A stretch of DNA of 64,000 bases. Source: Actinomycetes bacterium (lineage in GTDB: Bacteria; Actinomycetota; Coriobacteriia; Anaerosomatales; JAGXFU01). Location of the stretch: positions 166,800 through 230,799 of the forward strand of contig JAGXFU010000011.1 in the NCBI GenBank assembly GCA_024637115.1, read 5' to 3'. Below the pieces are notes generated by a model that worked only from the letters and a program-made list of their open reading frames with translations, did no database searches and had not been told where the DNA came from. A program made the position numbers and the translations under genes. Shown here piece after piece: positions 41,796-50,735 of this stretch (position 1 is the first letter of the stretch; each line of letters opens with the position of its first letter).

Positions 41796-43673
41796 CTAGG
41801 CGGTCGGCTCGTAGTAGAAGAGCACAGTGCCGTACTCAACAGGCGCAGCATCTCCCAGGCAAACCTCACGAATGACACCGGACTCCTCGGCAGCTATCTC
41901 ATTCATGAGCTTCATCGCCTCGAGGATACAGAGCGTCTGGCCCTCATCAACACCGTCTCCGACAGCCACGAACGGCTCAGCACTCGGACCGGACGCGCGA
42001 TAGAACGTTCCGACCATCGGAGCAACGACAGGCTTCCACGTTGCCGGGCGTTCGGCAGTGTCTCGCACCGCAACATCCTGAGGCGCCGATTCAGCTCCGG
42101 GTGTTGCGTTGGCGCCGGCTGTCGGCACGCAGGTCGCATCGGATTCAGATGCCAAGACGCTTGCAGCACCCTTCCTGACGACCACCTTGGATCCGCCTTC
42201 TTCGACGGTAACCTCGTTCACGTCTGACAACTCAACAATCTTGATGAGCTCGCGTATCTGGTTAATGTCCACGGGCTCTTCTCCCTCCATTACCGTGTTG
42301 ACCTCCTCGCCCATCATGAAGACCGCCGCTTCGGCGCCCTCCTGGTGGAGCGTGAGGTAATTGCGTGCTTCATTCGGGAAGAGAGCGTGCATGAGAACGT
42401 CCTCTTCGCTATGCGCAAGGTCACCGATCTCGGCTGCAACCTCGTCATACGTTGTAGTGACAAGGGAGCCCGGTCGCACATCCGGTGAGAGCGGGGTCTC
42501 TTTGCCCAGTGCCTTGTCGACAATGGCGCGATCCATCGGGCCGGGGGCCTTTCCATAATTCCCCCGGAGATAGTCCTTCATCTCCGTGGGGACGACTGCC
42601 CAGCGCTTGCCGGTGAGCACGTTGATGACTGCCTGCGTGCCCACAATCTGCGACATTGGCGTCACGAGCGGTGGATAGCCCACCTCGGCTCGAACTCGTG
42701 GAATCTCAGCGAGCACATCAGGAAGGCGATCCGTAGCCTTCTGAAGCTCGAGTTGACTCACAAGGTTGCTCATCATTCCACCGGGTACCTGGTGGCTGAA
42801 GACCTCCATGTGCAGCAGGGATGTCACGCCTCTCTTGAGCTTCTTGCGCTCGCGGACAGCCTCCCAGTACTCCGCAATCTCAAAGAGAAGATCCAGATCG
42901 ATTCCGGTGTCATACGGCGATTCCTTGAGCGCAGCTACGATCATCTCGACAGCAGGCTGACTATTGCCGAACGCAAGCGCAACGACCGCGGTATCGATAA
43001 TATCCGCACCCGCCTCAGCCGCTTTGAGGTAGTTCATAGGGGCCATACCGCCGATATAGTGGCAGTGTACGTGCACCGGCAACCCAATCTGATCCTTAAG
43101 TGCACGTACCATCTTCTCAGTTCGAAACGGCGTGAGCATACCGGCCATGTCCTTGATGCAGATGGTGTCAGCACCGAGTTCTTTGAGCTGCTGGGCATAC
43201 TCGAGATAACTGTCGAGAGTGTGTACGGGACTCACTGTATAGCTGATTGCACCCTCGAAGTGTCCGCCACAGTCATTGATCGCCTGAGCTGCGACCTCCA
43301 CATTCCGAATGTCGTTCAGTGCGTCGAATACACGAAAGACATCGATACCATTTCGCTTGGACGCATGCACGAACCTCGTGACGATATCGTCGCTGTAGTG
43401 GTGATAGCCGACAAGATTCTGACCCCGAAGCAGCATCTGGAGCGGTGTCTTAGGGCAGTACTTCTTGATCGTGCGCAGCCGCTCCCACGGATTCTCGTCG
43501 AGAAAGCGAAGGGCCGCATCGAAAGTCGCTCCCCCCCAGACCTCAAGCGACCAGTATCCAACCGAATCCATCTTGCCCAGGATCGGTAGCATATCCGCCG
43601 TGTGCATGCGCGTCGCCCACAGCGACTGGTGCGCGTCGCGTAGAGTTGTATCGGTAATATGAACGGGTCGCAT
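41796..43673 (-). CDS. Carboxyltransferase-BCCP fusion (PycB/OadA with AccB-type carrier)
   Basis: Fused biotin enzyme subunit, 625 residues, ATG with GAGGAG 6 bases upstream. Residues 1 to about 450 are the pyruvate/oxaloacetate carboxyltransferase TIM barrel and tail (ITDTTLRDAHQSLWATRM; metal and Lys motifs HVHCHYIGG and CIKDMAGM). From about 468 the sequence becomes a full AccB carrier: an N-terminal helix (DINQIRELIKIVE), an Ala/Pro linker and a biotinyl domain with EAMKLMN (biotin Lys about 588). With accC next door it likely makes oxaloacetate from pyruvate. OadA-type proteins usually carry a different short biotinyl domain. Confidence 0.9.
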   Translation of the reverse strand: MRPVHITDTTLRDAHQSLWATRMHTADMLPILGKMDSVGYWSLEVWGGATFDAALRFLDENPWERLRTIKKYCPKTPLQMLLRGQNLVGYHHYSDDIVTRFVHASKRNGIDVFRVFDALNDIRNVEVAAQAINDCGGHFEGAISYTVSPVHTLDSYLEYAQQLKELGADTICIKDMAGMLTPFRTEKMVRALKDQIGLPVHVHCHYIGGMAPMNYLKAAEAGADIIDTAVVALAFGNSQPAVEMIVAALKESPYDTGIDLDLLFEIAEYWEAVRERKKLKRGVTSLLHMEVFSHQVPGGMMSNLVSQLELQKATDRLPDVLAEIPRVRAEVGYPPLVTPMSQIVGTQAVINVLTGKRWAVVPTEMKDYLRGNYGKAPGPMDRAIVDKALGKETPLSPDVRPGSLVTTTYDEVAAEIGDLAHSEEDVLMHALFPNEARNYLTLHQEGAEAAVFMMGEEVNTVMEGEEPVDINQIRELIKIVELSDVNEVTVEEGGSKVVVRKGAASVLASESDATCVPTAGANATPGAESAPQDVAVRDTAERPATWKPVVAPMVGTFYRASGPSAEPFVAVGDGVDEGQTLCILEAMKLMNEIAAEESGVIREVCLGDAAPVEYGTVLFYYEPTA

Positions 43674-43757
43674 GCGGTACTCCTCATCTTCCCAGGGTGC
43701 GAGTTACCTGCGCGGTCATCAATCCGCGACTCCCATGGGTCAGGTAAGTATATACGA

Positions 43758-43788
43758 CGAAGCGCGGCCACGAAGTGGTCGCGCTTCG
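43758..43788 (-). terminator. Terminator after efp
   Basis: A 14-base stem with one mismatch (CGAAGCGCG and CGCGCTTCG outer arms) and a 3-base loop, followed on the minus strand by TCGTATATACTT. It separates efp from the fusion gene. Confidence 0.7.
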
Positions 43789-43821
43789 AATTTCTTCAGC
43801 GCGTCGGTACTGCAGACTCCA

Positions 43822-44382
43822 CTAGACCCGCGTCACGTAGCGTCCATCCCGTGTGTCCACTCTGAGGGTGTCGCCGGTCTCAACAAACATCGGCACCTGG
43901 ATGATCGCCCCGGATTGAAGTGTCGCCGGCTTGGTTCCACCCTGCACAGTATCGCCCTTGAATCCCGGATCGGTCTCAGTGACCTCCAGTTCGACAAACA
44001 TCGCGGGTTCGATTCCGATCATCTCGCCACCGGCAATGAGCACCTCAACTTCGTCGTTCTCCTTGAGCCACTGGGCCTTGTCACCGATGAAATCAGCAGG
44101 AATCTCAATCTGTTCGTAGCTGCTTGTGTCCATGAGGTGATATGTATCTCCGTCGTTGTAGAGATACTGCATTCGCTTGTTCTCAACATGGACATCTTCC
44201 ATCTTCTCACCTGCGCGGAAGGTGATATCAACCACGCGACCACTCTTGATCTCCTTGAGCTTGGTGCGCACGAACGCGCCACCCTTGCCGGGCTTCACGT
44301 GCTGGAAATCAACGATAGTCCACATCTTGTCGTCATAGATGATGGTCATACCGGTCTTAAAGTTGTTGGTCGTGACAGACAT
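43822..44382 (-). CDS. efp: Translation elongation factor P
   Basis: Rescues ribosomes stalled on polyproline. The 186-residue protein has all three domains; the loop that enters the ribosome reads KPGKGGAF, with a Lys tip in the form usual for actinobacterial EF-P, and the C-terminus shows RVDTRDGRYVTRV. AGGAAGG lies 8 bases upstream of the ATG. Polyproline-rich products encoded elsewhere in the window, notably at 61.3-62.5 kb, would need it. Confidence 0.96.
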   Translation of the reverse strand: MSVTTNNFKTGMTIIYDDKMWTIVDFQHVKPGKGGAFVRTKLKEIKSGRVVDITFRAGEKMEDVHVENKRMQYLYNDGDTYHLMDTSSYEQIEIPADFIGDKAQWLKENDEVEVLIAGGEMIGIEPAMFVELEVTETDPGFKGDTVQGGTKPATLQSGAIIQVPMFVETGDTLRVDTRDGRYVTRV

Positions 44383-44435
44383 TCACAAGACCTTCCTGCT
44401 TTGGGACATCACAAAGAGCGTCACGCGCACGGCTC

Positions 44436-45527
44436 CTATAGTTCGATTAGTTCCTTGGCCGAAGAACTGAGCAATCGGCAACCCGATTCCTCCACGACAA
44501 CCAGGTCCTCAATTCTAACACCACCAAACCCGGGTATGTAGACGCCTGGTTCTATCGTGATCACCGATCCCGAGAGTATCGGGTCGCGGCCGCGCGGATT
44601 GACGGAGGGCAGCTCGTGGACCTCTATACCCACGCCGTGGCCGAGCCCATGACCAAAGTACTCGACAAGTCCGCGTTTCCGAAGAACCTCCCGGGCAAAC
44701 TCATCGATGTCTCTGCCTGAGAGACCGGATCGGACTGCGGCAATACCTGCCTCGTTCGCCTCCCGGACTGCGCTGTAGACCTCACGCTGTCGGTCCGTCG
44801 CTCGGCCGAGACACACCGTGCGGGTCATATCGGCGCAGTAGCCATCAACCCGAGCGCCGAAATCGAGGGTGACCAAGTCTCCCGTCTCGAGTTCGCGATT
44901 CGTTACCGAGGCATGTGGACGTGAAGAATTCGGCCCACTGGCGACGATCGGGTCGAACGCCAGCCCAACAGAGCCGTTGCGCCGCATGAAGATCTCAAGT
45001 TCCAGACCGATTTCACGCTCGGTCACCCCAGGACCCAGTATTTCCAAGACATGGGCGAAGGCCCGATCGGTCAGGGAAGCCGCGGCGGCAATTCGCTCAA
45101 TCTCCGATGCCTCTTTGACCTGCCGAATTGTCTCGATCCACTGATCCACGACATGGATTCGACCAGAGAACTTCTCGGAAAAGAAGCGGAACCTGCCATA
45201 GGGCACCGAGGACTCGAGGGCAAAGCTCTCTACGCCGTCGGCGCTCATGTCAGCGCACATTTCGACATACATCGAATCGACCGGTATCCGCACAGCCCAG
45301 GTTGTGCCGGCAGCAGCAGCCTCAGTGGCCTCACCGTAGCGGGAGTCGGTGTAGATACGAGCAATCTCCGGCGTGATAAGACATGCGGCGTTGGCCCCAT
45401 CATCGAATACGCCTTCGAATCCGGTCAGATAGCGCACGTTCGGGATGCCGGTCACAACGAATGCAGACATTCCTTCGCTCACAAGGCGACGTCGGAGCGC
45501 TGCGGTCCGTCGATCGACGTTCATCAT
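44436..45527 (-). CDS. pepP: Xaa-Pro aminopeptidase (M24 family)
   Basis: Metallopeptidase removing N-terminal residues before proline. The 363-residue protein has the creatinase-like N-terminal domain and the M24 pita-bread domain with metal ligands in [20 protein letters not shown], the [13 protein letters not shown] motif and the VITIEPGVY and GGVRIEDLV motifs. It overlaps the aroQ stop by 4 bases. The pepP - efp pair is common in Gram-positive genomes. Confidence 0.92.
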   Translation of the reverse strand: MMNVDRRTAALRRRLVSEGMSAFVVTGIPNVRYLTGFEGVFDDGANAACLITPEIARIYTDSRYGEATEAAAAGTTWAVRIPVDSMYVEMCADMSADGVESFALESSVPYGRFRFFSEKFSGRIHVVDQWIETIRQVKEASEIERIAAAASLTDRAFAHVLEILGPGVTEREIGLELEIFMRRNGSVGLAFDPIVASGPNSSRPHASVTNRELETGDLVTLDFGARVDGYCADMTRTVCLGRATDRQREVYSAVREANEAGIAAVRSGLSGRDIDEFAREVLRKRGLVEYFGHGLGHGVGIEVHELPSVNPRGRDPILSGSVITIEPGVYIPGFGGVRIEDLVVVEESGCRLLSSSAKELIEL

Positions 45528-45964
45528 CGAGTGGTCACCAGCCGGATGGCCGCTTCAAGACCGAGACTGTACGATTCGGCACCGAAACCGCTGATCTGCC
45601 CAACACACGCTGGCGCGATCACGCTTGTTGCTCTGAATGATTCGCGCGCGGCGATATTGCTCAGATGAATCTCGATGACAGGAACATCTATTGATGACAC
45701 GGCATCGCGCAGAGCATACGAGTAATGGGTGAAGGCGCCTGGATTAAAGACGACTGCGTCGTAGTGGCCGACCGTCTCCTGGAGAGCATCAATCAGATGT
45801 CCCTCATGATTTGACTGGAGAAAGCCGATTTGAGCGCCGTGTTCGGCCGCTTTCGCGCTCAAACCCGCCTCAATTTCAGACAGACCGATCGCACCGTACA
45901 CATCGGGCTCTCGGGTGCCGAGCATGTTCAGATTGGGACCGCTCAGGACCAGGACTCGAATCAT
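45524..45964 (-). CDS. aroQ: 3-dehydroquinate dehydratase, type II
   Basis: Third step of the shikimate pathway. The 146-residue protein is the usual size, with [17 protein letters not shown] (including the catalytic Tyr), the active-site SNHEG and the EIHLSN motif followed by REAFR-like [10 protein letters not shown]. It overlaps aroB by 4 bases. Confidence 0.96.
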   Translation of the reverse strand: MIRVLVLSGPNLNMLGTREPDVYGAIGLSEIEAGLSAKAAEHGAQIGFLQSNHEGHLIDALQETVGHYDAVVFNPGAFTHYSYALRDAVSSIDVPVIEIHLSNIAARESFRATSVIAPACVGQISGFGAESYSLGLEAAIRLVTTR

Positions 45965-47064
45965 GAACCCTCATCTCCTTCCAAGACCCACCGATCGATC
46001 TCTTCTGCCAGAGTCATCCCATCGACTTCCACGACCTGGAAGACCCCCGGCTCCTGCATGAGCACGAAACGAGGATTGCCGCCCCTCGACTTCTTGTCGT
46101 TCGACATAGCAGAGCGTATCTCATTGGCATCGAATCTGCGCTGCAAGGCACTCAGGCCCATCGCATCGAGAAGGGCTTCCTGTCGCTGCGAGAACGCGGG
46201 CGCGCTGCCCAGGACCCGTTCTGAGAGATGTGCTGCAAAGCGAATCCCTTCGCCCACCGCAAGACCATGCGGGATCACCCCGAACCCTGCCACTTTCTCT
46301 ATCGCATGACCGAGAGTATGGCCGTAGTTGAGCGATTCACGCTCCCCCGCTTCCCTCTCGTCTGAGGACACAACGCGACCCTTAAAGCACGCACAACGAC
46401 GTACTGCCTCATACACCGCCCCGGAATCACGGCTCATGAGGTCAGCTGTGTTCTTCTCAAGCCAGCCGAGGAACTCTTCGCCCTCAAGAACTGCGGACTT
46501 GACCACTTCTGCAAGCCCACTGCGCCATTCGTGCTCGGGCAGGGAGGTGAGTGTGCCAGTATCCGAGAGGACTGCCGATGGTTGCATGAACACTCCGGCG
46601 AGGTTCTTGCCTGCATCCAGATCGACAGCTGTCTTCCCGCCGATCGAGGAGTCAGCCTGCGCGAGAAGGGTCGTGGGCACCTGCAGCACGGCAATGCCAC
46701 GCATGTACACGCCAGCGCAGAAACCCGCCAGATCACCGATGACGCCACCGCCCAGGGCAACCACCGCATCACTTCGTTCAAGACCTGCAGCGGCCATACG
46801 TTCGACCAGCTGACCAGCCACGGACCAACTCTTAGAGCTCTCACCAGCGGGCACCGACATGGGTATCACGCTGTAGCCGGCCCTCCGTAGGGAGTCCGTC
46901 GCCACATCTGCATAGAGCACTCCGACCGTGTCGTCGGTAATCAGAGCGATACGGGATCCGGGCAATACCCGAGCGGCGATCCGCCCGATCTCATCGAGTA
47001 CGTTCGTGCCCACGAATACATCGTAAGCTCCGCCGGGCGTCTCGACACGAGTCGCATCTATCAT
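45961..47064 (-). CDS. aroB: 3-dehydroquinate synthase
   Basis: NAD- and metal-dependent second step of the shikimate pathway. The 367-residue protein has the conserved [21 protein letters not shown] segment, the [19 protein letters not shown] motif and the metal-ligand His in [11 protein letters not shown]. It overlaps its neighbours by 4 bases on each side. Confidence 0.96.
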   Translation of the reverse strand: MIDATRVETPGGAYDVFVGTNVLDEIGRIAARVLPGSRIALITDDTVGVLYADVATDSLRRAGYSVIPMSVPAGESSKSWSVAGQLVERMAAAGLERSDAVVALGGGVIGDLAGFCAGVYMRGIAVLQVPTTLLAQADSSIGGKTAVDLDAGKNLAGVFMQPSAVLSDTGTLTSLPEHEWRSGLAEVVKSAVLEGEEFLGWLEKNTADLMSRDSGAVYEAVRRCACFKGRVVSSDEREAGERESLNYGHTLGHAIEKVAGFGVIPHGLAVGEGIRFAAHLSERVLGSAPAFSQRQEALLDAMGLSALQRRFDANEIRSAMSNDKKSRGGNPRFVLMQEPGVFQVVEVDGMTLAEEIDRWVLEGDEGS

Positions 47065-47573
47065 GATCGCAACTCCAATACGCCGGATACCTGCTCGACG
47101 ACTTCATGCGCATCAAGGCCCTCGGTATCGACAGTGATGTCCGCGACAGCAGCGTAGAGAGCTTCTCTCGACGCAAGCAGCGATGTAGCGGCCACAGCGC
47201 CCCCAGTCCCCGACAGAAGCGGGCGCGTTGCAGTGCCGCCGATCCGTGCGAGTGCTTCGGGCGCGCTCACTCGCAAGTACACGACGATTCCGCTGTCCTT
47301 GAGAACCACCCTATTCTCATCACGGACCACAACTCCCCCGCCGCAGGCCACGATCGCCGCATCGCTCTCCGCAACCTTCTTGAGCGCCATGCTCTCGAGG
47401 CGGCGAAACTCGGTTTCTCCCTGCTGTTCAAACAGGTCGGATATGCTGCTCCCGGCCTGGGCTTCGATCTCATCATCCAAATCAATGAACGGCCGTGCGA
47501 GTCGATCAGCAAGCAACTGACCCACCGTTGACTTGCCCGCCCCCATGAAGCCGATGAGATAAATGATACTCAC
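47061..47573 (-). CDS. aroK: Shikimate kinase
   Basis: ATP-dependent phosphorylation of shikimate. The 170-residue protein has Walker A GFMGAGKSTV (about 8-17), the DLDDEIE substrate motif and the GGGVVVRDENR segment. It overlaps aroC and aroB by 4 bases each, within one operon. Confidence 0.95.
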   Translation of the reverse strand: MSIIYLIGFMGAGKSTVGQLLADRLARPFIDLDDEIEAQAGSSISDLFEQQGETEFRRLESMALKKVAESDAAIVACGGGVVVRDENRVVLKDSGIVVYLRVSAPEALARIGGTATRPLLSGTGGAVAATSLLASREALYAAVADITVDTEGLDAHEVVEQVSGVLELRS

Positions 47574-48721
47574 GAGCGGACCCTCGCTCGATACGCTTCC
47601 AGGGCGACTTGGATATCTGATACGCAGTCAGCTCCGAACTTGTCCATGTATGCTCCGGCCAACGCAAATGCAACCTCGGCCTCGGCTACAACCGCAGCAG
47701 CCGGAACAGCGCACACGTCTGAACGCTCACGTGATGCATCGACCGGCACATGTGTATCGAGATCGATGCTGGCAAGGGGGGTCATGAGCGTAGGGATGGG
47801 TTTCATTGCCGCCCGCACGAACAGCGGCTCACCGTTGGTCATTCCGCCTTCAAGACCACCCGCACGATTGGTTGGACGGTGTATCCCGCGCTCGTCGTCA
47901 CAGAGAATCTCGTCGTGTACCCGCGACCCGGGAAGTGTAGCGCCCTTGAACGCATCGCCGATCTCCACGCCCTTGATTGCGGGAATGGACATGACCCGCC
48001 GAGCGAGCGCAGCATCCAGACGACGATCCGCCTCGGCATACGAGCCCACTCCGGGCACCAGTCCTGTCGCAGTCACGCATACCACACCGCCGAGACTCTC
48101 TCCTGCGCTACGGGCCGCATCGATGGCGTCCCGCATACTCGCGGCCACGATCGGGTCGGGACAACTCACATCGGATTTGCCAACGACGCCGTAGTCAACC
48201 ATCTGCGGGTCAAACTCAGACGAGAGCGAAACATCTCCGATGCCCTGAACGTATGAGGCGATCGAGACACCAAGCTCCAGCAGAAATGCCTTGGCCACCG
48301 CTCCGGCAGCTACTCGTGCGGCGGTTTCCCGGGCACTCGCTCGCTCCAGTACATCCCGAACATCCCTCGACCCGATTTTCATCACACCAGCCAGATCAGC
48401 ATGACCGGGCCGGGGCGCCGTCACACGAGATGCGTCAGTCGAATCGCCCCACACGGACATGACGTCGGTCCAGTTGTCCCAATCGCGATTCAAAATGGTG
48501 ATCGTTATCGGGGTTCCTATGGTGCGGCCGAACCGAACGCCAGACAGTACACTGCCTGTGTCCTGCTCAATCTTCATTCGCCCACCACGCCCATAGCCGG
48601 CTTGGCGACGAGCCAAATCAGTATTGATGAGTTCCTGGGAAAGACTTATCCCAGCCGGAACTCGTGTGATTGTCGCAGTGAGCGCTCTACCGTGCGACTC
48701 ACCAGAAGTTACGTAGAGCAT
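47570..48721 (-). CDS. aroC: Chorismate synthase
   Basis: FMN-dependent last step to chorismate. The 383-residue protein has the N-terminal TSGESHGRAL motif, GRGGRMKIE, the RASARETAARVAAGA flavin region and the C-terminal DICAVPAAAVVAEAE-like DVCAVPAAAV segment. It is the first gene of the aroC-K-B-Q-pepP run; an AGG lies before the ATG. The pilus genes end 64 bases upstream with no clear terminator. Confidence 0.96.
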   Translation of the reverse strand: MLYVTSGESHGRALTATITRVPAGISLSQELINTDLARRQAGYGRGGRMKIEQDTGSVLSGVRFGRTIGTPITITILNRDWDNWTDVMSVWGDSTDASRVTAPRPGHADLAGVMKIGSRDVRDVLERASARETAARVAAGAVAKAFLLELGVSIASYVQGIGDVSLSSEFDPQMVDYGVVGKSDVSCPDPIVAASMRDAIDAARSAGESLGGVVCVTATGLVPGVGSYAEADRRLDAALARRVMSIPAIKGVEIGDAFKGATLPGSRVHDEILCDDERGIHRPTNRAGGLEGGMTNGEPLFVRAAMKPIPTLMTPLASIDLDTHVPVDASRERSDVCAVPAAAVVAEAEVAFALAGAYMDKFGADCVSDIQVALEAYRARVRS

Positions 48722-48785
48722 AGCGGCCTCCGAGACAGGGATAGTTAGCAGATTCTACCACTGGCAATCCCGCCAAGGAGTGAAC

Positions 48786-49430
48786 CTACTTGCTCGAGAC
48801 GCCCTGCCCAACGACCAGAGTGATCTGCGAGTCTCCATACAACATTGTGACCGAGCCTGAATTGATGGTCAGCACCATCCAAGGTGTGCCGGCGACCACT
48901 CCGCCCTCGGGCAACGTGTAGAGTATGCCGTTATAGAAGAGCACAGCAGAAGAGACGCCATTCTCGACAACGGTATCGATAAGATACAAGGTGTCAGGCT
49001 CTGGAACGAAATCGGGATCCAGCACTCCTGCCGTATCCAGCACTCCTGCCGTCTCGGTAGCCTCAGGAGTCTTGATGAGCGGGTCAAAGACGTCTCGGAA
49101 GGTAAAGATCGAATTCAACGGCACGTCACCCGGCTCGGTCGGCACCGCATCGACTCCTGACTCCGAATCGACCGTGCCTGTCGTGATCTGAGACTCGATA
49201 CTCCGGGTGACATCCGTGAACTCGTCCTCGGCTGCATTGAAGACAAATGATTGCAACAGGAAGAATGCAACGACTCCGAGAATCGAAAGCAGTACCACCG
49301 CAGCCCCGCCAATGACAACAACCTTGCCCATTGTGGTCGCCATGAACCCTTGCTTGGCGCCTGAGGGGTCGATTGGAGCACCACCATCAGGCAGCGCCGC
49401 TGGGTCTTGGGCAGTCAAATCGTCAACCAC
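48786..49430 (-). CDS. Membrane-anchored protein at the PilP position
   Basis: Unrecognised protein of 214 residues. The GTG start has AAAGGAG 6 bases upstream. A cytoplasmic N-terminus of about 35 residues is followed by one transmembrane helix (VVVIGGAAVVLLSILGVVAFFLL) and an extracytoplasmic region ending in a small beta-rich part with residues such as LYTLPEGGVVAGTPW. It is directly downstream of pilO, so it probably acts in the pilus alignment complex in place of PilP; there is no lipobox. A perfect 6-residue tandem duplication (TAGVLD) lies at about 133-144. Confidence 0.7.
   Translation of the reverse strand: MVDDLTAQDPAALPDGGAPIDPSGAKQGFMATTMGKVVVIGGAAVVLLSILGVVAFFLLQSFVFNAAEDEFTDVTRSIESQITTGTVDSESGVDAVPTEPGDVPLNSIFTFRDVFDPLIKTPEATETAGVLDTAGVLDPDFVPEPDTLYLIDTVVENGVSSAVLFYNGILYTLPEGGVVAGTPWMVLTINSGSVTMLYGDSQITLVVGQGVSSK
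49017..49052 (-). repeat. 18-base perfect tandem duplication
   Basis: Two exact copies of an 18-base unit (49017-49034 and 49035-49052) inside the PilP-position gene, coding for TAGVLD twice. The unit is a multiple of three, so copy-number changes would keep the reading frame. Confidence 0.9.
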
Positions 49431-49449
49431 GTCGTGCTCCTTTTGTCGC

Positions 49450-50052
49450 CTACTGGCTCGGCGCCGGGACCGTGCCCGTGGCGTCCGTTGCCCTCGGCAT
49501 CACGTAGACCTCAATGTTGATTGTGGCCTCGACAAGCGTTTCGTTCAGGTTGTCCGCGTTCGCATCATCCGGAATATACTGATACACCTCAAAATCCACC
49601 ACACGCAACTGCCGCGTGATGCGTCGAAGTCTTTGAAGCAGATCGACGACGTCTTGCCACTTGCCCCGGACCACGAGCTCTGAGAGCACGGCCGTGTAAC
49701 CGAAGTCGATAGGTTCGGGATCGCTGGGTGCAACGCGCACGAATTCAAGCCCCGAAGCGTTCACAGTATCCTGCAGCTCGATAATCAGTCCCGGCATTTC
49801 CGGATGCTCAGGCAGCATATTGGACAGCATAAGCAACTGAGTTTCTGTCGTTGCCGACTCAGCTTTGAGCTGCTGTCGTTGTTTGAGCAGAGTCTGCGCT
49901 GCCTGAATATCGATCTCGGCATCGGAAATGTCCTGGTCCAGAGAGGACATGCGCGAGAACTGAGGCAGGATGAGCAAGAAGAACACCGCGGCGGCGACCA
50001 GCACGATCAAGACGATCGCTGCGATGAGTTTCTGTCCTGATGAAAGGTTCAT
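49450..50052 (-). CDS. pilO: Type IV pilus alignment protein PilO
   Basis: Inner-membrane component that pairs with PilN. The 200-residue protein has a short cytoplasmic start, one transmembrane helix (IAAIVLIVLVAAAVFFLLI), a coiled coil (about 35-75) and a ferredoxin-like domain containing GLIIELQDTVNASGLEFV. It follows pilN by 19 bases. Confidence 0.88.
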   Translation of the reverse strand: MNLSSGQKLIAAIVLIVLVAAAVFFLLILPQFSRMSSLDQDISDAEIDIQAAQTLLKQRQQLKAESATTETQLLMLSNMLPEHPEMPGLIIELQDTVNASGLEFVRVAPSDPEPIDFGYTAVLSELVVRGKWQDVVDLLQRLRRITRQLRVVDFEVYQYIPDDANADNLNETLVEATINIEVYVMPRATDATGTVPAPSQ

Positions 50053-50071
50053 CTCATGTCAGCCTTGTCTT

Positions 50072-50734
50072 CTACGGTGCGGTCTGATCTGGCGGGGCAG
50101 GCACGCTGGCGCTTTGTGTTGTGTCGGCCGCCGGCTTAACGACTTCGGTATTGATAGTGAATGCGATTGTGTTGTCGGTCCCTCCGATGATAGTAGATCC
50201 CTCGGGTACATAGACGCCCTTCGTTGACCCCGTCAGCCAGACATCCGTAAGCAACTCAAGCTCAGCGAGGCGCACGAGAGTCTTGGCAACGGCCTTGTGC
50301 CCGACATCCGGGACATCAGTAAGGCTATCAAGCGCATAGCCTGAGATCTCGAGGCCAGGCTCGTCTTCGAGTTCTGAGCCCGCTATGCGAGTCAACCAGA
50401 CGTCTGAGGGAAGAACAAGAGACACCTCATTGGTAATGCGGCCCCAATCGACGCGCCCGGCCAGCGCCACATTGGCGACAGTCTGGCGAGCCTGAAGCTC
50501 ATCGACCTTGTCCTGGAACACCTCGTACGCTTGGGCCTGATTCCGCACCTGGGTAGCGACCTCCCGGTTCTGCTGTAGCACGTCATTCTTTGAGCCTACT
50601 GACCATGCGAGGAACAGGTAGAGGATGACAAGCACGAACGCCACGACTGCACCGGCGAAGAGAACGAGTTTGATTCGCTCCTCGAAGACCCTCTTCTCGG
50701 TGATCTCCGGGGGGAGAAGGTTGATGCGCACCAT
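50072..50734 (-). CDS. pilN: Type IV pilus alignment protein PilN
   Basis: Single-pass membrane protein linking PilM to PilO. I start at the ATG at 50734, one base after the pilM stop, which places the family motif VRINLLPPEI right at the N-terminus, where PilM binds. The 220-residue product has one transmembrane helix (about 25-45), a coiled coil and a periplasmic-type domain with VWLTRIAGSELEDEPGLEISGYA. The C-terminus is Pro/Ala-rich. Confidence 0.9.
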   Translation of the reverse strand: MVRINLLPPEITEKRVFEERIKLVLFAGAVVAFVLVILYLFLAWSVGSKNDVLQQNREVATQVRNQAQAYEVFQDKVDELQARQTVANVALAGRVDWGRITNEVSLVLPSDVWLTRIAGSELEDEPGLEISGYALDSLTDVPDVGHKAVAKTLVRLAELELLTDVWLTGSTKGVYVPEGSTIIGGTDNTIAFTINTEVVKPAADTTQSASVPAPPDQTAP

Positions 50735-50735
50735 G

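Noticed and set aside
42753..43589. Plus-strand frame opposite the carboxyltransferase gene
   Set aside because: Antisense shadow of a clearly identified gene.
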